Assembly: GCA_023459215.1 (NCBI GenBank)
Contig: JAEWVF010000076.1
Location: 1-64,000 of the forward strand
DNA: 64,000 nucleotides
Direction: 5' to 3'
From: Chloroflexota bacterium
Lineage (GTDB): Bacteria; Chloroflexota; Anaerolineae; Anaerolineales; Villigracilaceae
The notes under the pieces were generated by a model. That model was not told the origin of the DNA, searched no databases, and saw only the letters and a list, made by a program, of their open reading frames with translations. Each line of letters starts with the position of its first letter. Position 1 is the first letter of the stretch. Positions 57,005 through 64,000 of this stretch are shown piece by piece. The position numbers and the translations under genes were made by a program.

Positions 57005-57409
57005 CTATTTGCCCCTCACACGCGTCCAAACGTTGGCAATGAAGCCAACCCCGGCCAGCCATTGCAACAGGGCAGCCAGCACCAGCATCCAGCCGCCGAA
57101 AGTAGAGGGGGAGATGCCCTGCAACGGCTCAAAAATGACCCGTAGCAACAGGCCGAGATTCAGACAGGCAAAAATTCCCCAGCCGAGCCACTCCGGGCCG
57201 CGCGGGTGCTCTTTGCTGTAGACCGGGAACATCCAGAGGGCGATGCCGAAAATTAACTGGGTCAGCCAGCCGAAGGTCAGCAGGTGCAGGTAAATTGGGA
57301 ACAGTCCGGTTGTAGCTGCGCCGGGAATCTGCTGCCAGATTCCTGCCACAAGGCCAAGGATGAGGGCGATCAGGGATGCTTTGACAAAACTACGGGTAAG
57401 GGTGGGCAT
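57005..57409 (-). CDS. Four-helix paralogue of the preceding protein
   Basis: A 134-aa membrane protein, four helices, sharing the HxxxxxGWxTQLxxGxAxW pattern (about residues 42-60) and the overall layout with the gene at 56576. The histidine in the pattern could bind haem. It sits 12 bases after the small gene at 57422 and directly before its paralogue, so all four genes from 58782 leftward look like one operon. Confidence 0.6.
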   Translation of the reverse strand: MPTLTRSFVKASLIALILGLVAGIWQQIPGAATTGLFPIYLHLLTFGWLTQLIFGIALWMFPVYSKEHPRGPEWLGWGIFACLNLGLLLRVIFEPLQGISPSTFGGWMLVLAALLQWLAGVGFIANVWTRVRGK

Positions 57410-57421
57410 ATGGGTCTCTCG

Positions 57422-57718
57422 TTATCGTTGAAATAAAACCTGCCAGCAGTTTGAATTGCCTGCCAGCAGTTCGAGGCCTTGCCGTTCAGGTGGGTTGCAA
57501 GGCTGGGCCAGGAATCGGTGGGCAAGCGCCAGGGCGGCAGGCGAAAAATAAGCGGTTACTTCGCAGTGCATTACCCCAGGCTCCTGACGGGTGAAGACAG
57601 CCATTTCAGTGGGCTGTCCCTGCGCTTCGAACAATAACGCAAATGCCCGTTCAATTTCGGCCAGGTCAATCGAAGCGGCGACCGCATCACCCAGGGGTTT
57701 GGAATGCCAGGTGTTCAT
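57422..57718 (-). CDS. Unrecognised 98-aa protein of the NnrS-like operon
   Basis: A 98-aa soluble protein beginning MNTWHSKPLGDAVAASIDLA. It overlaps the NnrS-like gene by 4 bases. The sequence shows an alpha/beta alternation (TEMAVFTRQEPGVMHCEVTA) without a known motif; it might bind a cofactor, but I see no clear ligand set. Function unknown. Confidence 0.6.
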   Translation of the reverse strand: MNTWHSKPLGDAVAASIDLAEIERAFALLFEAQGQPTEMAVFTRQEPGVMHCEVTAYFSPAALALAHRFLAQPCNPPERQGLELLAGNSNCWQVLFQR

Positions 57719-58782
57719 TGCGTTTTGCGTCCTTTCCAGATTGAAAAAACGGTCATCGCCAGAAAGAGCAGGATGGCAATTTCGTTAAGCAGGCCGCCCC
57801 ATTTGCGCAGCTCGTAAAGGTTGGCGAGGTTGCCAGCCAGGCGCAGGGCCAGCGAGAGGTGCAGCAGGCCAAGATGCCCGTAGAAGGCAGGCTGGAAGTG
57901 GATTTGCGCTCCCAGGATGGCAGGGAAAATAATGGGGGCGTGCCCGAAAATCATGGCAATGACAAACCCAACGAAAACGGCGTGAAGCGCGGCATCATAG
58001 AGCGGCCCGGCGTAAAGCGCGCCCCAATACAGAAACGTGGCCCCTGAAATCCCCAGCCAGATGTATCCGCCAAAGAGGCAGGTGGCGATGTAGCGGGTGA
58101 GCGGATTGGGATGGCGCAAGTTGTGGCGGGCGAGGTCGAAGCGCAAGAACCAGATCGCCAGTCCCAGCAGGGCAAAGCCGCCCAGGCGCGAGCCGAGATT
58201 CAGCTCAAAGGTGGCAAGCAAGGCCCCGGCCAGGAGTGCGGCGGCGAAAAAGCTGAAGAGACGAATCTGATTGGGCGTGGGGCGCAGCACCCGGCTGAGT
58301 TCGAGCCGCTCGCCGCCAATCGTCAGCGTTAGAAACGCTATCCACCAAAACACAATCTGGAAGATGGGCCAGCCCAACATCCACAAAATGTTACCGATTA
58401 CCCAGGCCAGCGCGCCAAGGGCCATCACAATGGTGTGAACGTGTGGTTCGCGCCGCACCATGACAGCCAGGATAGCGAGTGTTCCGAGGCTGCCCAGGGT
58501 GAGTAAAACTGCCCCGAGTACGGGCGCAATTAACAGGGAGACCCAGCCCGCCCCAGCAATCATTGGTACGCCAAACATCCATTTTTGACGGATGGCAACG
58601 GCGCGCTCGAGCGGGATCAGGACTCCGAGAAACCCGGAAACCATGAGCGGGCCATGCGCCACTGCCAGGTTGTCGAATGTGGGCAGGTTCCAGCCCAGGC
58701 GCAGGAGGCCAGCCCAAAGCGCAAAAAGCAATGCCAGGATGGCAAGTGCGATGAATGGGAGAAAGCGAATCTGGAGTTTCAT
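57715..58782 (-). CDS. NnrS-like membrane protein
   Basis: A 355-aa integral membrane protein with about twelve hydrophobic helices. HGPLMVSGFLGVLIPLERAV (about 44-63) and HAVFVGFVIAMIFGHAPIIF (about 266-285) match the histidine-bearing helices of NnrS-type haem- and copper-containing proteins, which relieve nitric oxide stress in denitrifiers. The family call is moderate. The start ATG has no ribosome site; the -10 TACAAT (58794-58789) puts transcription onset on the ATG, so it is probably leaderless. The box TTTGCGCTGGCGCAAA lies at 58815-58830. Confidence 0.7.
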   Translation of the reverse strand: MKLQIRFLPFIALAILALLFALWAGLLRLGWNLPTFDNLAVAHGPLMVSGFLGVLIPLERAVAIRQKWMFGVPMIAGAGWVSLLIAPVLGAVLLTLGSLGTLAILAVMVRREPHVHTIVMALGALAWVIGNILWMLGWPIFQIVFWWIAFLTLTIGGERLELSRVLRPTPNQIRLFSFFAAALLAGALLATFELNLGSRLGGFALLGLAIWFLRFDLARHNLRHPNPLTRYIATCLFGGYIWLGISGATFLYWGALYAGPLYDAALHAVFVGFVIAMIFGHAPIIFPAILGAQIHFQPAFYGHLGLLHLSLALRLAGNLANLYELRKWGGLLNEIAILLFLAMTVFSIWKGRKTQ

Positions 58783-58788
58783 GCATTG

Positions 58789-58830
58789 ATTGTAGCAAGA
58801 ATGGGCAGTTTCTCTTTGCGCTGGCGCAAA
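58789..58830 (-). promoter_or_regulatory. Promoter of the NnrS-like operon with regulator box
   Basis: TTTGCGCTGGCGCAAA (58815-58830) is a perfect dyad; its centre is 28.5 bases before TACAAT (58794 to 58789). This is class II Crp/Fnr geometry, matching the nirS promoter. No extended palindrome here. Confidence 0.75.
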
Positions 58831-58840
58831 AATAGGCCAA

Positions 58841-58873
58841 AACAGCGGAGTATTGACGCACTCCGCTGTTTTA
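58841..58873. terminator. Terminator between FmdE-like and NnrS-like genes
   Basis: AACAGCGGAGT/ACTCCGCTGTT with an 8-base loop, then TT. It ends the nar operon from the right. Confidence 0.8.
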
Positions 58874-58901
58874 TCGGGATTGGAGCAGGTCTATGGGGTT
58901 G

Positions 58902-59522
58902 TTATACCGTGCAGGTCTGTTCAATGTTGAGGCAAGGTTGTGTCACTGTAGCCTGATAATAATAGCCGCCAAAGGCGCACGCCTGACATAAAACGCGCCC
59001 ACCAATTAAGATTTCGCGTTCATTGATGATTTCCTCACCACAAGCTTCGCAGTTAGCGCGCACACCGGCCCGACCAATGACGTCTGCTACAGCTTTTTTT
59101 AGTTGAACTGACTGGATGGTCAACAATTCGACATCTGGCATGACCTGATAGGCCTGTAACTGGGCAAAATAATGTCGCGATTCGCCTGGGGCATAATCAT
59201 AGGCGGCTTGGCGCACTTCCAGGCACGGGGCGAGCCGTACAGCCTGACCGGTTTGGACATCTACAAACGTGGCAGCGATTTTTCCGTAATCCTCGATGCG
59301 CAGGGTACGATGTCCAACGGCGCAGCCGGTAGCAGCTTCGATGCCATCGGCGAAACAGCCATCCGTTTCGATGATGACCAGCAGGCGTTTGTCTTTGCGG
59401 GGCACATCCAACCCCAACGCGGCGGCGCCTGCCAGCCCAAGGCGCGCCCCAAGCACCTGGCGCGGGCAAAGATGACTGTGGCGGGCGGATGCGATGGAAA
59501 GGATTTCGGCAAGGGGATTCAT
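58902..59522 (-). CDS. FmdE-domain protein with C-terminal zinc ribbon
   Basis: A 206-aa protein: FmdE domain with SARHSHLCPRQVLGARLGL (about 10-28) and IETDGCFADGIEAATGCAVG, named after a subunit of formylmethanofuran dehydrogenase but widespread near molybdenum enzymes; and a zinc ribbon CEACGEE...CQACA near 170-195. The start at 59522 overlaps the SLAC1 stop by 4 bases; the longer reading runs through that gene. Last in the nar operon, so a role in supplying or inserting the molybdenum cofactor for NarG is plausible but not shown. Confidence 0.8.
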   Translation of the reverse strand: MNPLAEILSIASARHSHLCPRQVLGARLGLAGAAALGLDVPRKDKRLLVIIETDGCFADGIEAATGCAVGHRTLRIEDYGKIAATFVDVQTGQAVRLAPCLEVRQAAYDYAPGESRHYFAQLQAYQVMPDVELLTIQSVQLKKAVADVIGRAGVRANCEACGEEIINEREILIGGRVLCQACAFGGYYYQATVTQPCLNIEQTCTV

Positions 59523-60571
59523 AGGACAACCTGAGTCTTGATTTTTTGATACAGGTGGAGCACAAGCCCCAGAAAAGTGATCAGCCAGGCAGCAACAGCG
59601 ATAATTATAAAGTAACCAGGAATGATATAAAGGAAATCGAATTGTAAAGCCTGCGCCAGCCGAAAGGTGCAAACAGTGTACATGCCCATCGGGAAGACCA
59701 GCCCCCAGTAAACGGGATGATAGGTCAGCGGGTAGCGTTTGTAGAGATGCCGCCAGGCTCCCACCAGGAACAGGAAAGGAATCCACCAGGTACCGGCGGC
59801 CCAAAAGAACAGCGTGAAGCCTTTAATGAATGGGAAAAGGTCGGAGAGAAAAGGTGATTGGCCCTTGAGCAGGATGTTCGCGCCTGCCAGGGTAGTGATG
59901 GCAACCGCTCCGGTGTTAATCCAATAAGATGGGTTCATCTCCTGAGCTTCGATTTTGAAGAACATGAAGCGGTAGACAATTAGCGAAATGATCAGTAGAT
60001 AAAACATACAGCCAAGCAGGTAAAAGCCCAGCATGGCAAAAGTGAACATCTCATCCCAAGCGGTAAAAACAGGCAGGATTAACATGCCCAGCACCGGAAT
60101 GGATTGGGTGGAAACGACGAACAAAAGCCAGGCACCGTTGATGCCGTTTTCGAGGGTCGGCTTCTCTTCTTTCACCGTCAGCACGGCAAAAATGACATAA
60201 ATCAGCAACAGCCAAAGCACCAATCCCACCCACCAGAGCACCAAAGCCATTAGCGTATCATTGACCAGAATGGCAAATTGACTGCCGAGTACGTTGGTTG
60301 CCGCCACAATAGTCAGGAAACCGGTGGACAGGCGATGATTGGAAAGGTCATGAAACAGGTGATTGGGGTAGCGAAAGATGCGGAGAAGGGTCAACAGCCA
60401 CAGGGCGGCGTAGAAAAGCTGGTTGAGATAAAAAAGCGGGAAGGCCAGGAAATCCATCTCCAGCAGGTGACAGGCAATCGAAACAATCCCCGTTGCCATG
60501 ACCAGGGCAAAATAAGCAGGGAACAGCTCGCGCGCGCCATCCTCGAATAGGTGAACGGCTTTGTCCCACAT
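59519..60571 (-). CDS. SLAC1/TehA-family anion channel
   Basis: A 350-aa membrane protein with ten helices, beginning with the family pattern ELFPAYFALVMATGIVSIAC. TehA/SLAC1 proteins are channels for small anions, and plant members conduct nitrate. It lies 3 bases after narI in the nar operon, where a nitrate/nitrite transporter (NarK) usually stands; none is seen in the window. So import of nitrate or export of nitrite is likely, by context. Tellurite-resistance function is also possible for the family. Confidence 0.85.
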   Translation of the reverse strand: MWDKAVHLFEDGARELFPAYFALVMATGIVSIACHLLEMDFLAFPLFYLNQLFYAALWLLTLLRIFRYPNHLFHDLSNHRLSTGFLTIVAATNVLGSQFAILVNDTLMALVLWWVGLVLWLLLIYVIFAVLTVKEEKPTLENGINGAWLLFVVSTQSIPVLGMLILPVFTAWDEMFTFAMLGFYLLGCMFYLLIISLIVYRFMFFKIEAQEMNPSYWINTGAVAITTLAGANILLKGQSPFLSDLFPFIKGFTLFFWAAGTWWIPFLFLVGAWRHLYKRYPLTYHPVYWGLVFPMGMYTVCTFRLAQALQFDFLYIIPGYFIIIAVAAWLITFLGLVLHLYQKIKTQVVL

Positions 60572-60574
60572 AGG

Positions 60575-61255
60575 TTATTCCCGGCTGGCCTTGCGGCGTG
60601 TCCAGATGACCAGTTGCAGGCGTCGCCAGAGATACGGGAATGGGACAGTGGCAATGTGGACTAGGCGGCTAAAGGGAACAGCGGCCAACAACAAGAATCC
60701 GTTCAGGAAATGTAGTTTGGGAATCCAGGGCAGGGCGGCCACATATTCCGGCGAGGGCTGGAAGAACGCCAGCGAGGCAACCCAGGGGGTGACGGTGTGC
60801 AGGAACCAGGTCGCGCCCCAGCGGTAGCCAAAAGCCATCGCCAGACCGAGGAAAACCTGGTTGAAGAGCAAGATTAGCACAATCCAGTCTGCTGGGGTGG
60901 TGACAGCGCGGATTTTGGACTGCGAGAGTCGCCGGTAGAGCATGAGACCAACTCCCACCAGGGCCATGATGCCCAGAACTTTCCCGGCCAGTTCGGCCAG
61001 GTAGAGGGTTTCGGGTGTGCTGTGGAAGGCGGCCATCACTTTTGGAACAGTGAACCCGGCTAAGTGAATCAGCAAGGTCGGGATGATGCCGTAGTGCCAG
61101 AGCGTCGAACTCCAGAATTGCAGGTCGCTTTCCAGGAATTGCGAGGACAGGCTGGAGAACGAGAACTGGTTGGTCATGTAGCGGTAGATGGTTCCGCCTA
61201 CGCCGATGGCAACGGCAAGATACGGGAAAACGACAAAAAGCAATTCCTCAAGCAT
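60575..61255 (-). CDS. narI: Respiratory nitrate reductase gamma subunit
   Basis: A 226-aa membrane subunit with five helices that takes electrons from quinol through two b haems. Haem-ligand histidines are visible in STLWHYGIIPTLLIHLAGF and PKLHFLNGFLLLAAVPFSRL with LVHIATVP. Length is typical. It overlaps narJ by 8 bases. Confidence 0.93.
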   Translation of the reverse strand: MLEELLFVVFPYLAVAIGVGGTIYRYMTNQFSFSSLSSQFLESDLQFWSSTLWHYGIIPTLLIHLAGFTVPKVMAAFHSTPETLYLAELAGKVLGIMALVGVGLMLYRRLSQSKIRAVTTPADWIVLILLFNQVFLGLAMAFGYRWGATWFLHTVTPWVASLAFFQPSPEYVAALPWIPKLHFLNGFLLLAAVPFSRLVHIATVPFPYLWRRLQLVIWTRRKASRE

Positions 61256-61799
61256 GGTTCAACTCCTTTTCAACAGCCTGGGCAAGCGCCACCTGCAGGG
61301 CCGAGAGCAGACTGGCATACGGATTTTCAGTTTGCTGGTTGAAAGCTTGGCACATTTTCGTCAGGGCTGGAAGGATACCCTCGACAATCAGCGCACTGCC
61401 AAAGTCTTCCTCGCGCCGGGCCGCTTCCAGTCCCAAATAGCGCAGGGCGACGGGCAGGTGGTCGGGTAGTTCCTGCTGGGGGCAAAAGTCGTGGGCGTGG
61501 TAGGTTTCATTTAGTTGCGCCATGAACGCGCCACGTTTATAGCTTTCGCCAAACAGGTGATAGCCGACGTACGGATAACAGAGCGGCTGCATATCGAAAG
61601 TGACGGTGTAAAGTTCTTGCAGGCGTTCGAGTGAGAGATTTGCTATGCCATGCTGGAACACTTCCAGGGACTGGGCGGCTTCGGGAATCGCTTGCAGTTC
61701 GGACAGGCAGGCTTCGGCTTGCTGGTGAACCTGCGGGGTGGGGTATTCCAGCAGGTCGGCGAAAGTACGCAAAAGGGAGTCGGTCAATGGGATGCTCAT
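61248..61799 (-). CDS. narJ: Nitrate reductase assembly chaperone
   Basis: A 183-aa NarJ/TorD-type chaperone that holds NarG for cofactor insertion. Landmarks are LLEYPTPQVHQQAEACLSEL and the family core MQPLCYPYVGYHLFGESYKR (about 75-94). It is all-helical, starts 3 bases after the narH stop and overlaps narI. Confidence 0.92.
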   Translation of the reverse strand: MSIPLTDSLLRTFADLLEYPTPQVHQQAEACLSELQAIPEAAQSLEVFQHGIANLSLERLQELYTVTFDMQPLCYPYVGYHLFGESYKRGAFMAQLNETYHAHDFCPQQELPDHLPVALRYLGLEAARREEDFGSALIVEGILPALTKMCQAFNQQTENPYASLLSALQVALAQAVEKELNHA

Positions 61800-61801
61800 G
61801 G

Positions 61802-63292
61802 CTACAGCCCTCGGCGCGGCCCCTGGCGCTGACCAAACCCGGTTTCGGCTTTGCGCTGTTGGGGGTCGTGAACTTCTTCGATGTCGCCTTCGCGCGGGGT
61901 CGGCGGGATGGCGAAGCGCTCCTGGTAGGAGGCCAGCGAAGTCAGGTGGTAGATGGCTTCGGCTTCTTCGGCGCTCATTTTGGCTTTGGCGAGCGCGGCC
62001 TGGGCGTCAGATTCTGAAACATCGCCAACGGTTTGGGCGCGTTTGTACAGGCGGACGGCAATCATCTTTTTGTAGGCATTTAGCACCAGTTCATCGTTGC
62101 CCGCCGCCAACATGCGTGACATATAGCGTACCGGAATGCGGGCTTGTTCGAGGGTGGTGAACAGTTCCGTATCCACCAGTTGTGAGCCATTTTCCTGTGA
62201 GTACGAGATAACCGGCGAGAGCGGCGGGACGTAGAACAACATCGGCAGGGTGCGGTATTCGGGGTGCAGGGGCAAGGCAAGCCGCCATTCTTTTACATAG
62301 CGGTAGACCGGCGATTGTTGCGCGGATGTGATGACGCCATCGGGGATGCCATCGCGTTTGGCGGCAGCAATCACTTCCAGGTCGTGCGGGTCGAGGATGA
62401 TGTCCAGTTGGCGATCCACCAGTTCTTCATCCGGCACATTGACGGCAGCTTCGATTTTGTCGGCATCATAGAGCAGTGCGCCCAGGTAGCGAATACGCCC
62501 AACGCAGGAGTGAAAGCAGGCCGGGGCCTGGCCAGTTTCGAGACGGGGATAGCACAGGATACATTTTTCTGATTTGCCGGTGGACCAGTTGTAGAAGGTT
62601 TTTTTGTAAGGGCAGGAGGAAACGCACATGCGCCAGCCGCGGCATTTTTCCTGGTTAATCAGCACGATGCCGTCCTCGGCGCGTTTGTAAATTGCGCCGG
62701 AAGGGCAGGCCGCCACACAACCCGCGTTGAGACAGTGATTGCAGATGCGTGGCATGTAGAAGTAGAAAATCTGCTCCACCGCGAACAGCCTCCGCTTTTC
62801 GTCGTCGCTTAGGTTGTCAAGCATGGGGTCGTTCTTGGCGTAGATGTTCGAACCGCCCAGGTCGTCGTCCCAGTTCGGGCCGGATTCAATCTCCATCGGA
62901 CGGCCATCCACACGCGAGATGGGGCGGGCTACTGGCTGGTCGTCGCCGAGCGGGGAGTTGAACAGGTCACCATAGTTGTACGTCCAGGGTTCGTAGTAAT
63001 CATCCATCGTGGGCAGGGCCGGGTTGGAGAACAGGTTGCCAAAGGTCTGGGCGCGGTTTTGCAGTTTGAGTTCAATCTTGCCGTCTTTGCGTTCCCATCC
63101 GCCTTTGTATTTTTCCTGGTCTTCCCATTGGGTTGGAAAGCCGACACCAGGCTTGGTCTCGACGTTGTTCCACCACATATATTCCGCACCCTGGCGGTCA
63201 GTCCAGATGTTTTTGCAGGCGACACTACAAGTGTGGCAGCCGATGCACTTGTCGAGATGGAATACCATTGAAATTTGTGAACGAATTTTCAT
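61802..63292 (-). CDS. narH: Respiratory nitrate reductase beta subunit
   Basis: A 496-aa iron-sulfur subunit that relays electrons from NarI to NarG. Its cysteine groups are all visible: CIGCHTCSVACKN near the start; CNHCLNAGCVAACP; CRGWRMCVSSCPYK, the family's [3Fe-4S] site with Trp in place of a Cys; and CILCYPRLETGQAPACFHSC. That gives three [4Fe-4S] and one [3Fe-4S] clusters. Length is normal. Confidence 0.97.
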   Translation of the reverse strand: MKIRSQISMVFHLDKCIGCHTCSVACKNIWTDRQGAEYMWWNNVETKPGVGFPTQWEDQEKYKGGWERKDGKIELKLQNRAQTFGNLFSNPALPTMDDYYEPWTYNYGDLFNSPLGDDQPVARPISRVDGRPMEIESGPNWDDDLGGSNIYAKNDPMLDNLSDDEKRRLFAVEQIFYFYMPRICNHCLNAGCVAACPSGAIYKRAEDGIVLINQEKCRGWRMCVSSCPYKKTFYNWSTGKSEKCILCYPRLETGQAPACFHSCVGRIRYLGALLYDADKIEAAVNVPDEELVDRQLDIILDPHDLEVIAAAKRDGIPDGVITSAQQSPVYRYVKEWRLALPLHPEYRTLPMLFYVPPLSPVISYSQENGSQLVDTELFTTLEQARIPVRYMSRMLAAGNDELVLNAYKKMIAVRLYKRAQTVGDVSESDAQAALAKAKMSAEEAEAIYHLTSLASYQERFAIPPTPREGDIEEVHDPQQRKAETGFGQRQGPRRGL

Positions 63293-63311
63293 AATGAAAT
63301 CCTTTTCTCAA

Positions 63312-63404
63312 AACCTGACAGGTTCCCAAAATACCTTTACGGGCCGGTTATCCTGCCATCGCAAATGATTTTGCGGGGAAGATACCTGGTAAAACCTGTC
63401 AGGT
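63312..63404. repeat. Inverted repeat between narG and narH
   Basis: AACCTGACAGGTT (63312-63324, itself near-palindromic) and AAACCTGTCAGGT (63392-63404). It resembles dispersed hairpins, and the spacing of 125 bases between narH and narG is odd for a nar operon, which suggests insertion of a small repeat. Confidence 0.65.
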
Positions 63405-63417
63405 CTGGGTCTACTAC

Positions 63418-64000
63418 CTAGAACTTCGGCTCGCCAGGCAGTTTGCGGACGAGAATAAACGTATCACGGTTGACGCCGGTCGGCCCCCAGTAGTTGAAGC
63501 TGTAGGTGAACTGGCCGTAGCCGCCGACCATCAGCGAAGGCTTCAGGTGGATGCGCGTGGGGCTGTTGTGCCCGCCCGCGCGTTTGTTACCGCGCATGGG
63601 CGATTTCGGCACATTGATGGTGCGCTCCGGGGCGTGATAAACGATGCACAACCCATTCGGGATGCGCGCGCTGACAATGGCGCGGGTGACGACCACGCCG
63701 TGATCGTTATAGGCTTCCACCCAGTCGTTATCCACAATCCCAATCTGCCTGGCGTCTTCTTCACTGATCCAGAGTGGCTCGATGCCGCGCGAGAGCGTCA
63801 ACATGCGGTCATTGTCGAAATAGTTCGAGTGGATATGCCACTTGGCGTGCGGGGTCAGGTAGTTCAGGCGGATGGTTTTGCCTTCGCCCTTGCTTTGATC
63901 GAGGTCGCCAAAGGCCAGCGGGTGCGGGCGCGGTTTGTAGGTGGCGAGGTTTTCGCCGTGCGCCAAGTAACCTTCGTGATCGAGGTAGAAATGCTGGCGT
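63418..64000 (-). CDS. narG: Respiratory nitrate reductase alpha subunit, C-terminal part
   Basis: The last 193 or so codons of NarG, the molybdenum catalytic subunit that reduces nitrate. Recognisable C-terminal features include LNYLTPHAKWHIHSNYFDND, PLWISEEDARQIGIVDNDWV and GLCIVYHAPERTINVPKSP. The frame stays open to the window edge, so the N-terminus with the [4Fe-4S] site and Mo ligand is outside. First gene of the narGHJI-SLAC1-FmdE operon, leftward. Confidence 0.95.
   Translation of the reverse strand, partial: RQHFYLDHEGYLAHGENLATYKPRPHPLAFGDLDQSKGEGKTIRLNYLTPHAKWHIHSNYFDNDRMLTLSRGIEPLWISEEDARQIGIVDNDWVEAYNDHGVVVTRAIVSARIPNGLCIVYHAPERTINVPKSPMRGNKRAGGHNSPTRIHLKPSLMVGGYGQFTYSFNYWGPTGVNRDTFILVRKLPGEPKF

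Noticed and set aside
1..64000. CRISPR arrays
   Set aside because: No series of regularly spaced direct repeats was seen, and no cas genes.
1..64000. rRNA genes or complete tRNA genes
   Set aside because: Only the tRNA-like 3' fragment at 41525-41568 shows a T-arm; no complete cloverleaf and no rRNA sequence was recognised.

Overview
The window looks like a piece of a Chloroflexota (Anaerolineae-like) chromosome carrying a large integrated mobile element beside a denitrification locus. This placement is an inference: it rests on gene content (a nar operon, a cytochrome cd1 nitrite reductase, propeller proteins with C-terminal membrane helices, a PyrBI fusion), not on any rRNA or marker gene in the window.

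Bases 1 to about 41,570 read as one integrative element whose left end lies outside the window. Its GC-rich backbone (1-14.9 kb and 36.1-41.4 kb) encodes DNA-handling proteins: an OB-fold protein, a canonical SSB, a beta clamp, RadC, a methyltransferase-helicase interrupted by an intein, a RecA-like protein, a family B DNA polymerase, an excisionase and a tyrosine integrase. Backbone genes share a very regular Shine-Dalgarno leader, and three carry a repeated structured leader motif. A VapBC pair and an Xre-type regulator sit inside it. The element ends at a tRNA-Lys-like 3' fragment (41,525-41,568), and the excisionase promoter contains a LexA-type SOS box.

Between the two backbone blocks lies an AT-rich cargo (14.9-36.0 kb). 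It holds phosphofructokinase, fused aspartate carbamoyltransferase, pseudouridine-5'-phosphate glycosidase, a tandem HD protein coupled to a PPDK-like protein that lacks the PEP barrel, a trypco1 / trypsin-like / AAA-MinD cluster, a GAF protein, dUTPase, a MazG-like protein and a HAD phosphatase. An intact ISL3 element with an 8-bp target duplication and an IS630 remnant lie in it. The cargo is the best place to look for an undescribed system: a nucleotide-pool set plus a protease/NTPase conflict-type operon.

Bases 41.6-64 kb appear chromosomal, beginning with a truncated second integrase. A leftward DUF1858-nirS operon is followed by a Crp/Fnr regulator, a group of membrane and propeller proteins, an NnrS-like operon, and a leftward narGHJI-SLAC1-FmdE operon. 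A 16-bp dyad of the form TTTGCGC-N2-GmGCAAA lies at matching distance from -10 boxes upstream of DUF1858-nirS, of the NnrS-like operon and of a DUF1858 pseudogene, and the start codon sits where transcription should begin. The Crp/Fnr protein is the obvious candidate regulator. Together these genes would reduce nitrate to nitrite and nitrite to nitric oxide, and respond to the resulting nitrosative stress.
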